Below, piece after piece: positions 15,300-25,233 of a DNA stretch of 35,435 bases. The DNA is taken from NCBI GenBank assembly GCA_030691385.1, contig JAUYEI010000056.1, forward strand, positions 1 to 35,435, in the 5' to 3' direction. Numbering within the stretch: position 1 is the stretch's first letter; every line of letters begins with the position of its first letter. The notes under the pieces are model-generated. The model made no database searches. It had not been told where the DNA came from and saw only the letters and a program-made list of their open reading frames with translations. The translations under genes were made by a program, and so were the position numbers. This DNA is from Azonexus sp. Lineage in GTDB: Bacteria; Pseudomonadota; Gammaproteobacteria; Burkholderiales; Rhodocyclaceae.

Positions 15300-15538
15300 A
15301 ACCTTGAAACCTCAGTTGACCGCTCATCCATGTCTGGTCTGCCGCGTGAATACGGGCTCCCATGCCTTCGATGCCATTCACCCGTTGGGTGACAGCGCGA
15401 CGCGGCCGCTGGCACGTCTGGTCGGGCGTCCGGCTTGGTCGCTTCTCCTTGCAGGCATGAGCCTGCTGCGTCGTCGCTTCGCGCCGGCCATCCCGCCCAG
15501 ACGCACCATCAGCCGCGTCCAAGTGAGGTTTCCAGGTT
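15300..15538 (+). repeat. MITE-like element, copy B, with terminal inverted repeats
   Basis: The ends are inverted repeats of 19 bp (15300-15318 and 15520-15538), matching at 17 positions: AACCTTGAAACCTCAGTTG against AACCTGGAAACCTCACTTG when the right end is reversed. The inside matches copy A at 1-219 in the opposite orientation and lacks about 48 bp found there. A frame from TTG 15304 to the TGA at 15538-15540 is shared with copy A. In its second half the two copies differ mainly at silent positions. No transposase and no clear target duplication are visible. Confidence 0.65.
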
Positions 15539-15540
15539 GA

Positions 15541-15579
15541 ATTTCATATTTGGGGGTTGTTTCCGGTTGACCGTGGGAG
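15541..15579 (+). repeat. Dispersed 39-bp repeat, copy 4 (abuts element B)
   Basis: ATTTCA (15541-15546) and GGTTGACCGT (15565-15574) with the constant 18-nt spacer. The frame reads NFIFGGCFRLTVGV. It begins directly after the right terminal repeat of the MITE-like element. Confidence 0.75.
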
Positions 15580-15625
15580 TCAACGGTTGGAATCCCGACT
15601 CGTCGCAAGACGTTACCCGGATTCC

Positions 15626-15660
15626 ATGAACGGCGTCGGGCAATGCCCGACGCCGTTCAT
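15626..15660 (-). terminator. Long palindrome after purA
   Basis: A perfect 17-bp inverted repeat (from ATGAACGGCGTCGGGCA) with a single central base lies 5 bp after the purA stop. As RNA it gives a very stable hairpin at the end of the housekeeping cluster. No T-run follows, so termination is likely but not certain. A role in blocking 3' exonucleases is equally possible. Confidence 0.6.
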
Positions 15661-15665
15661 GGGCG

Positions 15666-17003
15666 TCATAACTGATCGGCTGCAGCTTTCGCCTGGTTAT
15701 TGAACGGATGCTGCTTGAGGATGGTCTCGTCGCGTTCCGGACCGGTTGACACGATGGCAATCGGCACTTCGCACAATTGCTCCAGTCTATCCAGATAGGC
15801 ACGCGCCTCTGCTGGCAGGTCTTCCCAGCGCTTCACGCCAAAAGTCGTACCACTCCAGCCCGGCATCGTTTCGTAGATCGGCTCGCAACGTGCCACTTCA
15901 TCGGCGCCGATGGGCAGCAGGTCGATAATCTGGCCATCGAGCTTGTAGCCGGTGCAGATATTCAGCTCCTTGAGGCCATCGAGCACGTCGAGTTTGGTGA
16001 TGCACAGCCCGGTGAGTCCGTTGATGCGACCCGAACGACGCAGCGCCGCGGCATCGAACCAGCCACAACGGCGTTTGCGCCCGGTAACGGTGCCGAATTC
16101 ACGGCCAACCTGCGACATCTGGTAGCCCGGCACACCTTCGGTTTCGATATCCAGCTCACTCGGGAACGGACCGCCGCCGACGCGCGTGCAATAGGCCTTG
16201 GTAATACCCAGCACGTAATGCAGCATGCCCGGACCAATACCCGCACCCGCAGCAGCCTGGCCGGCAACGCAGTTCGATGAAGTCACGAACGGGTAGGTGC
16301 CGTGGTCGATATCGAGCAAGGTACCCTGCGCGCCTTCAAACAGAAGGTTGGAACCGGCCTGGTTGGCGGCGTAAAGCGCAGCGGAGACATCGGTGACCAT
16401 GGGCCGAATCTGCTCGGCATCGGTCATCGCCTGATCGTAGACCTTCTGGAAATCAACGGCCGGTGCCTTGAAATACCGGGTCAGGACAAAGTTGTGGTAT
16501 TCGAGCACTTCCTTGAGTTTTTCGGCGAAGCGCTCCGGGTGGAAAAGGTCATAGACGCGCAGACCACGACGGGAAACCTTGTCTTCGTAAGTCGGGCCGA
16601 TACCCTTGCCGGTCGTGCCGATCCTCTTGTCTTCCGATTTGGCACTTTCGCGGGCCTGGTCGATTGCCGAGTGGTAAGGCAGGATCAACGGACAGCCCGG
16701 GCTGATTTTGAGACGCGAACGAACGTCAATGCCGCCTTTTTCAAGTTCGGCGATTTCCGACAGCAGATGATGAATGTCGAGCACGACACCATTGCCGATG
16801 TAGCACTCGACACCATCGCGCACGATGCCCGAAGGCACCAGATTCAGCTTGTAAACCTGCTCGCCGACGACCAGCGTGTGGCCGGCATTATGGCCACCCT
16901 GAAAACGCACAACTCCCTTGGCGTGATCGGTCAGCCAGTCGACGATCTTGCCTTTACCTTCGTCGCCCCATTGCGTACCCACCACGATGACATTCTTTGC
17001 CAT
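15666..17003 (-). CDS. purA: Adenylosuccinate synthetase
   Basis: This 445-aa enzyme joins IMP and aspartate with GTP hydrolysis to give adenylosuccinate, the first step from IMP to AMP. The GTP loop GDEGKGK is at residues 13-19, catalytic Asp14 and His42 (GGHNAGHT) are in place, and the family motifs [14 protein letters not shown] and [11 protein letters not shown] are intact. Length fits the family. A GAGGA lies 8 nt before the start codon. It lies 3 bp after hisZ and is the last gene of the minus-strand cluster, followed by the long palindrome. Confidence 0.97.
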   Translation of the reverse strand: MAKNVIVVGTQWGDEGKGKIVDWLTDHAKGVVRFQGGHNAGHTLVVGEQVYKLNLVPSGIVRDGVECYIGNGVVLDIHHLLSEIAELEKGGIDVRSRLKISPGCPLILPYHSAIDQARESAKSEDKRIGTTGKGIGPTYEDKVSRRGLRVYDLFHPERFAEKLKEVLEYHNFVLTRYFKAPAVDFQKVYDQAMTDAEQIRPMVTDVSAALYAANQAGSNLLFEGAQGTLLDIDHGTYPFVTSSNCVAGQAAAGAGIGPGMLHYVLGITKAYCTRVGGGPFPSELDIETEGVPGYQMSQVGREFGTVTGRKRRCGWFDAAALRRSGRINGLTGLCITKLDVLDGLKELNICTGYKLDGQIIDLLPIGADEVARCEPIYETMPGWSGTTFGVKRWEDLPAEARAYLDRLEQLCEVPIAIVSTGPERDETILKQHPFNNQAKAAADQL

Positions 17004-17006
17004 TTT

Positions 17007-18158
17007 TTAGTCCTCTTGTATTGCTTCAATAATCCAGTGTTCGCCAACCAGCGCCAGTTTTCGGTCACAGACCGGACCTTCGCAGGCCGTTTCGCCCGGC
17101 AGTAACTGGACAACAATTTCGCCCTGTTCGCGCAGTGCGGCGATATGGGCGGCGAGGCGAGCATCGTGCCCGGCAGGCGCCAGAATGGCGCCGCCTGCCT
17201 TGCCGGCAGGCGCCAGGCGCGCCACCTCACGCAAATCCATCGAAAAGCCGGTAGCCGGCCGGGCTCGACCAAAGGTCTTGCCAGCGCCGTCGTAACGACC
17301 ACCCATGGCGATAGCGGCCGGGTAGCCCGGACAGTAGGCGGCGAAGACCACACCATTGTGATAGTGATAGCCGCGCAGGTCGGAAAGGTCGATCGAAAAA
17401 GGCAGTTCAGGCGCAGCGGCCAGCAGGTGACGCAGACCGTCCAGTGCAGCCGAAATTGTCGGCAGTGCGGGCAATTCTGCTGCAGCTCGCGCCAGAACCT
17501 CGGCGCCTCCGTACAGCAGGGGAAGGCGCAGCAAGGCTTCGCGATAGGGTGATGGAACATCGACACAGGCCTCTTCCAGACCCGGTACGTCTTTGGCCTG
17601 CAGAAGGCTCAGGACAGCGTCCTCTGCCTCCTGCGGCAACCCGGCGGCCTCAGCCAGCGCCTGGAAAATACCGACGTGACCAAGATCAATGCGACTCACC
17701 GGAAGCTTTACCCGCTCGAACGCCCCGGCCATCAGGCGAATGACATCAAGGTCAGCCTCGATCGCCGCGTAACCGTAGAGTTCAGCGCCAATCTGAAGCG
17801 GTTCACGACCGGCGGAAATCGTTGCCGGCAAGGTATGCAGCACGCTGCCGCAATAGCACAACCGGGTAACGCCTTGATGGTTGAGCAAATGAGCATCGAT
17901 ACGCGCCGCCTGCGGCGTCATGTCGGCACGAACACCCATGGTCCGACCAGAAAGCTGATCGACCAGATTGAAAGTACGCAGTTTCAAATCCTGACCGGCA
18001 CCAGTCAGCAGCGATTCCAGATATTCCAGCATCGGCGGCATGACCAGTTCGTAGCCACGACCGCGAAAATGGTCAAGAACGGTTCGACGCAGAATCTCGA
18101 TGCGCGCCGCTTCTGCAGGCAGAGCATCGGCAAGGTGTTCAGGTAGCAGCCAATTCAT
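17007..18158 (-). CDS. hisZ: ATP phosphoribosyltransferase regulatory subunit HisZ
   Basis: This 383-aa paralogue of the histidyl-tRNA synthetase catalytic domain activates the short form of HisG, the first enzyme of histidine synthesis, and gives it feedback control. It retains the class II synthetase fold ([20 protein letters not shown], then [16 protein letters not shown]) but has no anticodon-binding domain. Its partner hisG is not in the window. Its start overlaps the DUF2065 gene by 4 nt, and purA follows after 3 bp. The true synthetase hisS is further upstream in the same cluster and is clearly distinct. Confidence 0.93.
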   Translation of the reverse strand: MNWLLPEHLADALPAEAARIEILRRTVLDHFRGRGYELVMPPMLEYLESLLTGAGQDLKLRTFNLVDQLSGRTMGVRADMTPQAARIDAHLLNHQGVTRLCYCGSVLHTLPATISAGREPLQIGAELYGYAAIEADLDVIRLMAGAFERVKLPVSRIDLGHVGIFQALAEAAGLPQEAEDAVLSLLQAKDVPGLEEACVDVPSPYREALLRLPLLYGGAEVLARAAAELPALPTISAALDGLRHLLAAAPELPFSIDLSDLRGYHYHNGVVFAAYCPGYPAAIAMGGRYDGAGKTFGRARPATGFSMDLREVARLAPAGKAGGAILAPAGHDARLAAHIAALREQGEIVVQLLPGETACEGPVCDRKLALVGEHWIIEAIQED

Positions 18159-18340
18159 GAGAAAACAATCAGTAGGATCAGGCCAATCAGCATCGATGTC
18201 AGGCCAACGAAGCGAATTTGCCCATCCGAAAATTGTACAAGGCGGCGGAAGGTTTCACGCCAGGCCGCCGGGGCAATAAAGGGCATGAGGCCTTCGAGCA
18301 CCAACATCAGCGCGAAGGCCATCAGCAAAGTCGAGGTCAT
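18155..18340 (-). CDS. DUF2065 (YjeT-like) small membrane protein
   Basis: This 61-aa protein has two hydrophobic segments (about 4-25 and 42-60) around a short loop [21 protein letters not shown], the DUF2065 pattern. The family is found next to hflC and hisZ or purA in many proteobacteria; its function is unknown. It overlaps hflC and hisZ by 4 nt on each side, so it is translated as part of this operon. Confidence 0.85.
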   Translation of the reverse strand: MTSTLLMAFALMLVLEGLMPFIAPAAWRETFRRLVQFSDGQIRFVGLTSMLIGLILLIVFS

Positions 18341-19224
18341 TTGCCTTTGTCAGCCCCACGTCCGCCACTCTTCATGTATTTGAAGAAGTCCGAACTGGGT
18401 TCGATGACCAGCAAATCGCTCTTGTTCTTGAAGCTGCCGCGATACGCCTCGAGACTGCGATAAAAAGAATAGAACTCGGGGTTCTGGCCAAATGCCTGAG
18501 CGTAGGTATTGGTCGCCTTGGCATCGCCCTCACCCTTTATCTTCTGGGCATCGCGATAGGCTTCGGCAACAATGATTTCACGCTGACGATCAGCATCGGC
18601 GCGAATCTTTTCAGCTTCGGCAGAGCCTTCCGAACGCAATTCATTGGCCACGCGTTTGCGTTCTGCTTCCATTCGACGATAAACAGCTTCGCTGACCTCG
18701 GTTGGCAGTTCAACGCGCTTTACCCGAACGTCAACAATCTGCACGCCAATCTTGCGTGCATCGGTGTCCGCTTTTTCACGCATCTGGTTCATGATCTTGT
18801 CGCGCTCGCCGGAAACCACGTCATGTACAGTGCGCTTGCCGAACTCTTCGCGCAAACCGGCGTTGACCGTCTGATTCAGACGAGTCTTGGCCCGCGATTC
18901 GTCGCCGCCCACCGAGATGTAATACAGCTGCGGATCGACGATGCGCCACTTAATATAGGAATCGACCAGCACGTTCTTCTTTTCGGAGGTAATGAAACGC
19001 TCAGGCTCGGCATTATCCAGCGTGATGATGCGCTTCTCGAAATAACGGACGTTCTGGACCATCGGAATCTTGAAATAGAGCCCCGGCTCGCTGATCGCCC
19101 GCTTGACCTCACCCAACTGGAAAACGACGGCGTACTGGCGCTGATCTACAGTAAAAATCGACATGGCCATGACCACCAGCACGGTGGCGAGAACAGCACC
19201 CAACAAATTGATACGCGGACTCAT
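18337..19224 (-). CDS. hflC: HflC, SPFH/prohibitin-family modulator of FtsH
   Basis: This 295-aa membrane protein has one N-terminal membrane helix (VLATVLVVMAMSIFTV) and a periplasmic SPFH band-7 domain (about 20-180), followed by a helical region (RMEAERKRVANELRSEGSAE) and a C-terminal tail. With HflK it forms a large cage around the FtsH protease. Its start overlaps the hflK stop by 1 nt (TAATG), and its end overlaps the DUF2065 gene by 4 nt. Confidence 0.95.
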   Translation of the reverse strand: MSPRINLLGAVLATVLVVMAMSIFTVDQRQYAVVFQLGEVKRAISEPGLYFKIPMVQNVRYFEKRIITLDNAEPERFITSEKKNVLVDSYIKWRIVDPQLYYISVGGDESRAKTRLNQTVNAGLREEFGKRTVHDVVSGERDKIMNQMREKADTDARKIGVQIVDVRVKRVELPTEVSEAVYRRMEAERKRVANELRSEGSAEAEKIRADADRQREIIVAEAYRDAQKIKGEGDAKATNTYAQAFGQNPEFYSFYRSLEAYRGSFKNKSDLLVIEPSSDFFKYMKSGGRGADKGK

Positions 19225-20534
19225 TATCGTCCCTCCCGATCACGCGAACGCAGCGAACCATCGCGCGAACTTCCAGAATACGAACCACCACCGACCTTCG
19301 GCGCCGTTTCAAGCTGCGGCGGCGCCTCATTGGACAGCGGTGCCGTCAGCTTGGCCGTCGATGGTGCCACCGAGGCTTCCGGTGCCGCCTGAGCGGCCGT
19401 CGCCGCTGCAGTGGCCTGCATCAGCTTGTCAAGTGGCAGATAAAGAAGGTTACCCTGCCCCTTGGTATCGACCATCACCTTGCTGGTATTGGCATAGATC
19501 TGCTGCATGGTTTCCAGATACAAACGTTGACGCGTCACTTCTGGAGCCTTGGCATACTCGGTCAGCACCTGCTTGAAGCGCGACGCATCACCCTCGGCCG
19601 AGGAAATAACGCGCTGCTTGTAACCGTTGGCCTCTTCAAGCAGTCGTGCTGCCGTACCCTTGGCCTTCGGAATCACGTCGTTGGCGTATGCCTGGCCTTC
19701 ATTTTTCTGGCGCTCCCGATCCTGCCCTGCCTTCACGGCATCATCAAAAGCAGCCTGCACCTGTTCAGGTGGCTGCGCATTCTGCATGGTCACCTTGGAA
19801 ATCATGACACCGCTCTGATAGCGGTCAAGGATGTCCTGCATCAGCTTCGCTGCCTGGGTTGCAATCTGCTCGCGACCTTCGTAGAGCACATAGTCCATTT
19901 TGCTCTTGCCGACAATTTCGCGAACTGCCGTTTCTGCTGCCCCCATAACCGCTTCATCAGTCGAGCGGTTATTGAACAGATATTCAACGGGATCTTTCAG
20001 AATGTACTGGACGGCAAACTGGATATTCACGATGTTCTCGTCATCGGTCAGCATCAGCGCCTCTTTAAGCACCTTGTTGCGCTCGCTTCCGCGATAGCCA
20101 ATTTCGATGGTGCGTACGCCAGTCAGATTGACCAGTTCGTGCGACTGGATCGGATACGGCAGGCGCCAGCGCAGACCAGGATCAGTCGCTTCCTTGAAAC
20201 TGCCGAACTGGAGCACGAGACCACGCTGCGAGGCGTCCACGATGTAGAAACCAGACGCCAGCCAGACGATAGCCACCAATCCGACAAGCAAACCGACGCC
20301 ACCGCCGATGAATTTCGGATTGAAATCGATATTCGGCATGCGGGGACCATCACCACCGCCATTGCCGCCACCACCGCCTTTTTTGCCGAACATGCCGGTT
20401 AGTTTGCGATTGAAGTCGCGCCAGAGCTCTTCCAGATCAGGCGGGCCATCGTTGGGTCGGCGAGGGCCACTGCCGTTGGATTTATCACCATCACTGCCAC
20501 CGCGGTTGCCCCACTGTGGGTCATTGAGTGACAT
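19224..20534 (-). CDS. hflK: HflK, SPFH/prohibitin-family modulator of FtsH
   Basis: This 436-aa partner of HflC has a Gly/Asn-rich cytoplasmic N-terminus (about 1-75, with GGGGGNGGGDG), one membrane helix (about 80-102, VGLLVGLVAIVWLASGFYIV), the SPFH domain (about 105-290), a coiled helical region and a Ser/Arg-rich end. I chose the ATG at 20534 (MSLNDPQWGNRGG), the usual HflK beginning, with TAGGT 7 nt upstream. The open frame to 20729 runs into hflX and adds no family sequence. It lies 37 bp after hflX. Confidence 0.94.
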   Translation of the reverse strand: MSLNDPQWGNRGGSDGDKSNGSGPRRPNDGPPDLEELWRDFNRKLTGMFGKKGGGGGNGGGDGPRMPNIDFNPKFIGGGVGLLVGLVAIVWLASGFYIVDASQRGLVLQFGSFKEATDPGLRWRLPYPIQSHELVNLTGVRTIEIGYRGSERNKVLKEALMLTDDENIVNIQFAVQYILKDPVEYLFNNRSTDEAVMGAAETAVREIVGKSKMDYVLYEGREQIATQAAKLMQDILDRYQSGVMISKVTMQNAQPPEQVQAAFDDAVKAGQDRERQKNEGQAYANDVIPKAKGTAARLLEEANGYKQRVISSAEGDASRFKQVLTEYAKAPEVTRQRLYLETMQQIYANTSKVMVDTKGQGNLLYLPLDKLMQATAAATAAQAAPEASVAPSTAKLTAPLSNEAPPQLETAPKVGGGSYSGSSRDGSLRSRDREGR

Positions 20535-20571
20535 AAAAATACCTAGGGTCGGAATCATGGGTGTCGGGAAT

Positions 20572-21726
20572 TCAGTAAATGTAATCGTGTTGTGCTTCAT
20601 ATTCAGCTTCAGCAATCGCCTTCTGACGGGCTTCAGCCTTAGCTCGGGCATATTCGGCCAAGGACTCGCGCAGCAAATCCACGCCTTCTCCAGTACGCGC
20701 ACTAACTCGAACGCGCGCGATACTATCATACTCGCCCCGCTCGATGCCCGGCATGGCCTCGGTCAGGTCTATCTTGTTCCAGGCAATCAATTGCCTGACA
20801 CGGTCAGCGCCAATTTCCCTCAGCACCTTGTTGACTTCGTCAATCTGCTCGTCACGAGCGTGGCTCGCACTGTCCACCACGTGCAACAGCAAATCCGCAT
20901 GCGTTGCCACTTCCAGCGTTGCATGGAAAGCATCGACCAAAGAATGAGGCAGATCACGAATAAAACCAACGGTATCGGAAATCACGATATTGCCAGCCCC
21001 TTCGATCCACAGTTTGCGTGAAGTTGTATCCAGAGTAGCAAATAACTGGTCGGCCGCATAAACACCAGCATGGGTCAACGCGTTGAACAGCGTGGACTTT
21101 CCAGCGTTGGTATAGCCTACCAGCGAAACATTCAGGACATCACCGCGCATCCGTGCTTTACGCTGAACGCCTCGTTGCCTTGAGAGCTTTCCAAGCCTGT
21201 CCTTCAACAACTTGACGCGGTTACCAAGCAGGCGGCGGTCCGTTTCCAGTTGCTTTTCGCCTGGGCCACGCATTCCAATACCACCGCGCTGCCGCTCGAG
21301 GTGAGTCCAGCCACGCACCAAGCGTGTCGACACGTGCTCGAGTTGAGCCAGTTCGACCTGCAGCTTACCTTCCGCACTGGTAGCACGCAAAGCAAAAATA
21401 TCAAGTATCAGAGCGGTTCGGTCGATCACCCGGCATTTAAGCTCTCTCTCAAGATTGCGCTCCTGCGCAGGGGAAAGCTCGTGATTAAAAATCACCAGAT
21501 CCGCCCCACCCCCAGCAACCATCGCACCGATTTCGTCAACCTTGCCTTTACCGGCAAAGGTCTTGGGATCAGGACTCTGGCGCCTGCCATAAACTTCAGA
21601 AACAACCACGCCGCCGGCCGATTCGGCCAGCAAGCGGACCTCTTCCAATTGATCTTCGAGATCAGACTGGCCAAAATCAAGCTGAACAATCACCGCACGT
21701 TCACCGGCGGCGGGTCGTTCAATCAT
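20572..21726 (-). CDS. hflX: GTPase HflX
   Basis: This 384-aa GTPase binds the large ribosomal subunit and rescues stalled or heat-damaged ribosomes. The N-terminal HflX domain includes GRRQSPDPKTFAGKGK (48-62) and the GGIGMRGPGEKQLETDRR linker; the G domain has GYTNAGKS (204-211) and DTVGFIRDLP (switch region). I prefer the ATG at 21726 (MIERPAAGERAV), where family members start. An in-frame ATG at 21762 would add 12 residues, and neither start has a strong ribosome-binding site. It lies between hfq and hflK, the usual order. Confidence 0.94.
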   Translation of the reverse strand: MIERPAAGERAVIVQLDFGQSDLEDQLEEVRLLAESAGGVVVSEVYGRRQSPDPKTFAGKGKVDEIGAMVAGGGADLVIFNHELSPAQERNLERELKCRVIDRTALILDIFALRATSAEGKLQVELAQLEHVSTRLVRGWTHLERQRGGIGMRGPGEKQLETDRRLLGNRVKLLKDRLGKLSRQRGVQRKARMRGDVLNVSLVGYTNAGKSTLFNALTHAGVYAADQLFATLDTTSRKLWIEGAGNIVISDTVGFIRDLPHSLVDAFHATLEVATHADLLLHVVDSASHARDEQIDEVNKVLREIGADRVRQLIAWNKIDLTEAMPGIERGEYDSIARVRVSARTGEGVDLLRESLAEYARAKAEARQKAIAEAEYEAQHDYIY

Positions 21727-21788
21727 GGGCGTTTCCAGGGAGGAGAAGCGCGAACCCACCATAAAGGCGGGTCGCTGACAGGATTCGA

Positions 21789-22025
21789 TTATTCCGCAGC
21801 CTGTTCCTGCTGGAGGTTGACCGGACGCGCCGGAACCACCGTTGAGATGGCATGTTTGTAGACCATCTGCGTAACCGTATTCTTGAGCAGCACAACGTAC
21901 TGATCAAACGATTCAACCTGGCCCTGCAGTTTGATCCCGTTCACCAGGTAAATTGAGACGGGAACATGCTCACGACGAAGAGCGTTGAGGAAGGGGTCTT
22001 GTAAAAGTTGCCCTTTGTTACTCAT
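21789..22025 (-). CDS. hfq: RNA chaperone Hfq
   Basis: This 78-aa Sm-like protein forms hexamers that pair small RNAs with mRNAs. Sm1 (about 8-50, [20 protein letters not shown] with [10 protein letters not shown]) and Sm2 ([11 protein letters not shown]) are intact, including the proximal-site YKHA. The C-terminal tail is short ([11 protein letters not shown]), as in many betaproteobacteria. GGAG lies 8-9 nt before the ATG. A 76-bp gap to der upstream could hold its own promoter. Confidence 0.97.
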   Translation of the reverse strand: MSNKGQLLQDPFLNALRREHVPVSIYLVNGIKLQGQVESFDQYVVLLKNTVTQMVYKHAISTVVPARPVNLQQEQAAE

Positions 22026-22059
22026 GGTGTGGACTCCATGTAATTGTTATGAGGGTCCT

Positions 22060-22089
22060 AATGTACCCAAATTTATAAAGTGCTGCCAA
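22060..22089 (-). promoter_or_regulatory. Possible hfq promoter
   Basis: On the minus strand TTGGCA (22089-22084), 18 nt, TACATT (22065-22060). It lies in the only sizeable gap between der and hflX. Two mismatches in the boxes and the long spacer keep this tentative. Confidence 0.3.
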
Positions 22090-22101
22090 AGATTTTGCAG
22101 A

Positions 22102-23433
22102 TTATTTCTTGTCTTTGTCGGCAAACGGATTTTTTGCGCTTACACACTGGATGCGTAGAGGCGTTCCCTGCAATTTGAACGCTTCACGGAAAGTATGTTC
22201 GAGGAAACGTCGATAGCTGTCCGTGATCTTGTCGACCGCGTTGCCATGGATGACGATGATCGGCGGATTCGAGCCCCCTTGGTGGGCATAGCGCGGCTTG
22301 GGTCGAAACAGCCCGTGCTTGGCCGGCGCCTGCTTGGCGACCGCGTCGATCAGCACACGAGTAAGGCGCGGGGTGGTCATCTTGGCCATGGCCGCAGCAT
22401 AGGCTGAGTCTACGGAACGGAAAAGTGATTCCAGACCGATGTTGTCGCGTGCCGAAACAAAATGAAACTTGGCAAAGCTGAGAAATTGCAGCTTGCGTTG
22501 CAATATCTGGCGCGTCTGCTCACGAACGTAGGAATCGAGACCATCCCATTTGTTGACCGCAACCACCAGCGCTTTGCCGGACTGAACGATGAAGTCGGCG
22601 ATATGCGCATCCTGGTCGGAAACATCGGCCTGTGCGTCGACCATCAGGATGACGACATTGGCGTCCTCGATCGCCTGCAGCGTCTTGACCACCGAGAATT
22701 TCTCGATCGACTCAAAAACCTTGCCGCGCTTGCGCATACCTGCCGTATCAATCAGCACATATTTGCGGCCGCCGCGCTCGAAATCGATTTCAATCGAGTC
22801 GCGTGTCGTTCCTGGCGCATCGAAGGCGATGACGCGCTCTTCACCGAGCAAGGTATTGATCAGGGTCGACTTGCCGACATTGGGGCGACCGACGATGGCA
22901 ACGCGAATGGCATCGGAGTGCCATTCGTCATCTTCGGGCTCGGGGAAGCCTTCGAGCGCCAGTTCAACCAGGCCACGCACCCCTTCGCCATGAGCCGACG
23001 AGATGGCATTGGGCTCGCCGAGACCGAGTTCGTGGAACTCCGCCTCGACCATGCCGGCATTCATGCCTTCAGCCTTGTTGACAGCAACGATGACCGGACA
23101 GTCAACGCGGCGCAGCTTGTTGGCGATTTCCTTGTCATGCGGCGTCAGGCCGGCACGACCATCGACGACGAAGATGATGGCGTCGGCTTCGGCAATCGCC
23201 TGTTCGGTCTGGCGAGCCATCTCGTGCAGGATGCCCTCCTTGACCAAGGGCTCAAAACCGCCGGTATCGACAACCAGGTGGGGTTTCTTGCCCAGTTTTC
23301 CATGACCATAGTGACGGTCGCGGGTCAGCCCCGGCAGATCGGCGACGATAGCGTCGCGCGACTTGGTCAGGCGATTGAACAGCGTGGATTTGCCGACATT
23401 GGGTCGGCCAACCAGAACGAGCGTAGGTTTCAT
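22102..23433 (-). CDS. der: Ribosome assembly GTPase Der (EngA)
   Basis: This 443-aa protein has two tandem GTPase domains and a KH-like C-terminal domain, as Der alone does. The first P-loop is GRPNVGKS (9-16) with DTGGFEP; the second is GRPNVGKST (182-190) with [15 protein letters not shown] marks the second G4. It is essential for 50S subunit maturation. The tail ends in FADKDKK. The start overlaps the bamB-proximal side as described: the first base of the bamB stop region and the der ATG form an ATGA (4-nt overlap). Confidence 0.96.
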   Translation of the reverse strand: MKPTLVLVGRPNVGKSTLFNRLTKSRDAIVADLPGLTRDRHYGHGKLGKKPHLVVDTGGFEPLVKEGILHEMARQTEQAIAEADAIIFVVDGRAGLTPHDKEIANKLRRVDCPVIVAVNKAEGMNAGMVEAEFHELGLGEPNAISSAHGEGVRGLVELALEGFPEPEDDEWHSDAIRVAIVGRPNVGKSTLINTLLGEERVIAFDAPGTTRDSIEIDFERGGRKYVLIDTAGMRKRGKVFESIEKFSVVKTLQAIEDANVVILMVDAQADVSDQDAHIADFIVQSGKALVVAVNKWDGLDSYVREQTRQILQRKLQFLSFAKFHFVSARDNIGLESLFRSVDSAYAAAMAKMTTPRLTRVLIDAVAKQAPAKHGLFRPKPRYAHQGGSNPPIIVIHGNAVDKITDSYRRFLEHTFREAFKLQGTPLRIQCVSAKNPFADKDKK

Positions 23434-24590
23434 TGAGCCTCTATTGCGCTCACGCTGCCGCCCGTGGTCTGAACCAGAACGGCGTTACCGAGCATCTGAA
23501 GTGGCGCGCGAACCGGCGTGCCATCGGTTTTCTGACGCGCGGCAAAGCTGCCGTCCTCACGGGAAAGGAAATGAACGATGCCTTCTGCATCGGCCACGGC
23601 AACCAACCCGCGCTGGACAACCGGCGCGGAGAGGCGACGGTTCTTGAGTTTGTCCTGTTTCCAGAGGCTGCTGCCGGACTGACGATCAAGCGCATAGACA
23701 ACGCCCTTGTCATCGGCGACAAACAGATAGCGGCTATCCATCGCCAAGCCGGCCACTGATGACAGATCGCGCGACCAGACCATGGCCCCGCCCTGCCCCA
23801 TGTCGAAACAGGCCACACGCCCCTGGAAGGCGACGGCACAGATCAGACGGCCATCGACAACGGGTGGCGCGACGATATCTGCCACCCGGTCAAGTTCGGT
23901 CGCCCCCTTGGGCAAGGCGACAGCCCCCTCCCACACCGGTGCACCGTTTTGTATCGCCAAAGCGACGAGCTTGCCACCGGGGTACCCGACGAAGAGATAG
24001 CGGTCAGCAAACACGGGCGAACCGGCGCTGCGTACCGACAACGACGGCGTCGACCGCTGATACACCCATTTGCGCCCGCCATCACCGGCATCAAGCAGAT
24101 GGATGCGGTTGTCGCCGCTTTTCACCGCCACGCCATCGTCACTGACAACAGGCGCTGCGAGTACTTCGCTGGTTACCTTGGTCTTCCAGAGTGCCTTGCC
24201 ATTCTCGGTAGAGAAGGCCAGCACGTCACCTTTTGACGTTCCGACAACCAGCACACCGCCATTGGCCCCCACACCGGCTGACAAGGGCTGACCTGCATCT
24301 ATTTTCCAGACAAGCTTGCCGTCTTCGAGTTTGGAGACCGTGCCGCCGCGGCTCGCCACATAGGCGGCATTGCCTACCACGGCAGGCGTAAAGGTGTAGT
24401 CGCCAGCCTTGCCGACACTGGCCGACCACGCCGTGCGCACATCGGCTGTTGCGGTCAACTGCCCCAAAGGCGCCATTTTCGGCCCGGCGCTGGCAAACGG
24501 ATTGATCGAATCGATTGTATTCGTGACGGTCGCGCAGCCACCCAGCAAAAAGCCGGCAGCCACCAACAAGGCAAGGAGTTGACGTGACAT
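23430..24590 (-). CDS. bamB: Outer-membrane assembly lipoprotein BamB
   Basis: This 386-aa lipoprotein has a signal with lipobox LGGC (Cys19) and a beta-propeller of PQQ-like repeats, recognisable as recurring GxVxAL/FDxxxGxxxW segments ([34 protein letters not shown]). It belongs to the BAM complex that inserts beta-barrel proteins into the outer membrane. The start shares 1 nt with the yfgM stop (TGATG), and the end overlaps der by 4 nt, so translation is coupled both ways. Confidence 0.95.
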   Translation of the reverse strand: MSRQLLALLVAAGFLLGGCATVTNTIDSINPFASAGPKMAPLGQLTATADVRTAWSASVGKAGDYTFTPAVVGNAAYVASRGGTVSKLEDGKLVWKIDAGQPLSAGVGANGGVLVVGTSKGDVLAFSTENGKALWKTKVTSEVLAAPVVSDDGVAVKSGDNRIHLLDAGDGGRKWVYQRSTPSLSVRSAGSPVFADRYLFVGYPGGKLVALAIQNGAPVWEGAVALPKGATELDRVADIVAPPVVDGRLICAVAFQGRVACFDMGQGGAMVWSRDLSSVAGLAMDSRYLFVADDKGVVYALDRQSGSSLWKQDKLKNRRLSAPVVQRGLVAVADAEGIVHFLSREDGSFAARQKTDGTPVRAPLQMLGNAVLVQTTGGSVSAIEAQ

Positions 24591-25228
24591 CAGGCGGCCT
24601 CACCCAGGTTGTCGAGTTTTAGCTGGAGCAGTTCACGACCCGCCCCCTGCTTGCCGATCATCTTGTCAAGCGCAGCCTTGTAGGCCGTCCGCGCTTCGGC
24701 CTTTTTGCCTTGCGCGGAGAGAACGTCGCCCCTCATTTCCTGAAAACGCGCGTCGAAAGCCGGGGCATGGGCGGCTTCGAGTTGCTTAAGGGCTTCGTCG
24801 TAGGCCTGTTCATCGATCTGGACAGCGGCAAGACGCAGGCGAGCCAGATCCCTGATCTCGTCCTTGCCGTTTTCTGCCACCCAGCCAAACTGGGTTTTGG
24901 CCGTCTTCAGGTCACCGGCTTCGAAAGACTGCTTGCCAGCCAACATCGCGCCGAGAGCTGCGTAGCTGGTGCTACCGAATTTTTCGGCCAGCTCACCCGC
25001 TGCCGCCTTGACCTTCTGGGCGTCGCCCATCGCGGTCGCCTGTTCCAGCACACCATAGATGGCCGCGGCTTGCGTCGATTGCCCGCGCTGGTACCAGTTC
25101 CAGCCCTGCCAGCCAATAACCCCCAGCGAAGCGGCAACGACCACGCTCGTCACGAGGTTCCCGTACATCTTCCACCAGGTCTTCAGGGTATCGATCTGTT
25201 CCTGTTCTTCGAGGTCGTAATGCGCCAT
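24590..25228 (-). CDS. YfgM family protein, SecYEG-associated
   Basis: This 212-aa protein has a short cytoplasmic N-terminus (EQEQIDTLKTWWKMYGN), one membrane helix (about 25-45, VTSVVVAASLGVIGWQGW) and a periplasmic part with TPR-like helices (YGVLEQATAMGDAQKVKAAA; DLARLRLAAVQIDEQAYDEA). In E. coli YfgM binds the SecYEG translocon and periplasmic chaperones. The position between hisS and bamB is the same as in E. coli. It starts 5 bp after hisS and overlaps bamB by 1 nt. Confidence 0.9.
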   Translation of the reverse strand: MAHYDLEEQEQIDTLKTWWKMYGNLVTSVVVAASLGVIGWQGWNWYQRGQSTQAAAIYGVLEQATAMGDAQKVKAAAGELAEKFGSTSYAALGAMLAGKQSFEAGDLKTAKTQFGWVAENGKDEIRDLARLRLAAVQIDEQAYDEALKQLEAAHAPAFDARFQEMRGDVLSAQGKKAEARTAYKAALDKMIGKQGAGRELLQLKLDNLGEAA

Positions 25229-25233
25229 GCTGC

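Noticed and set aside
22066-22090. Further copy of the 39-bp repeat near hfq (AAATTT present)
   Set aside because: Only the AAATTT core matches; the GGTTGACCGT block is missing at the fixed distance.
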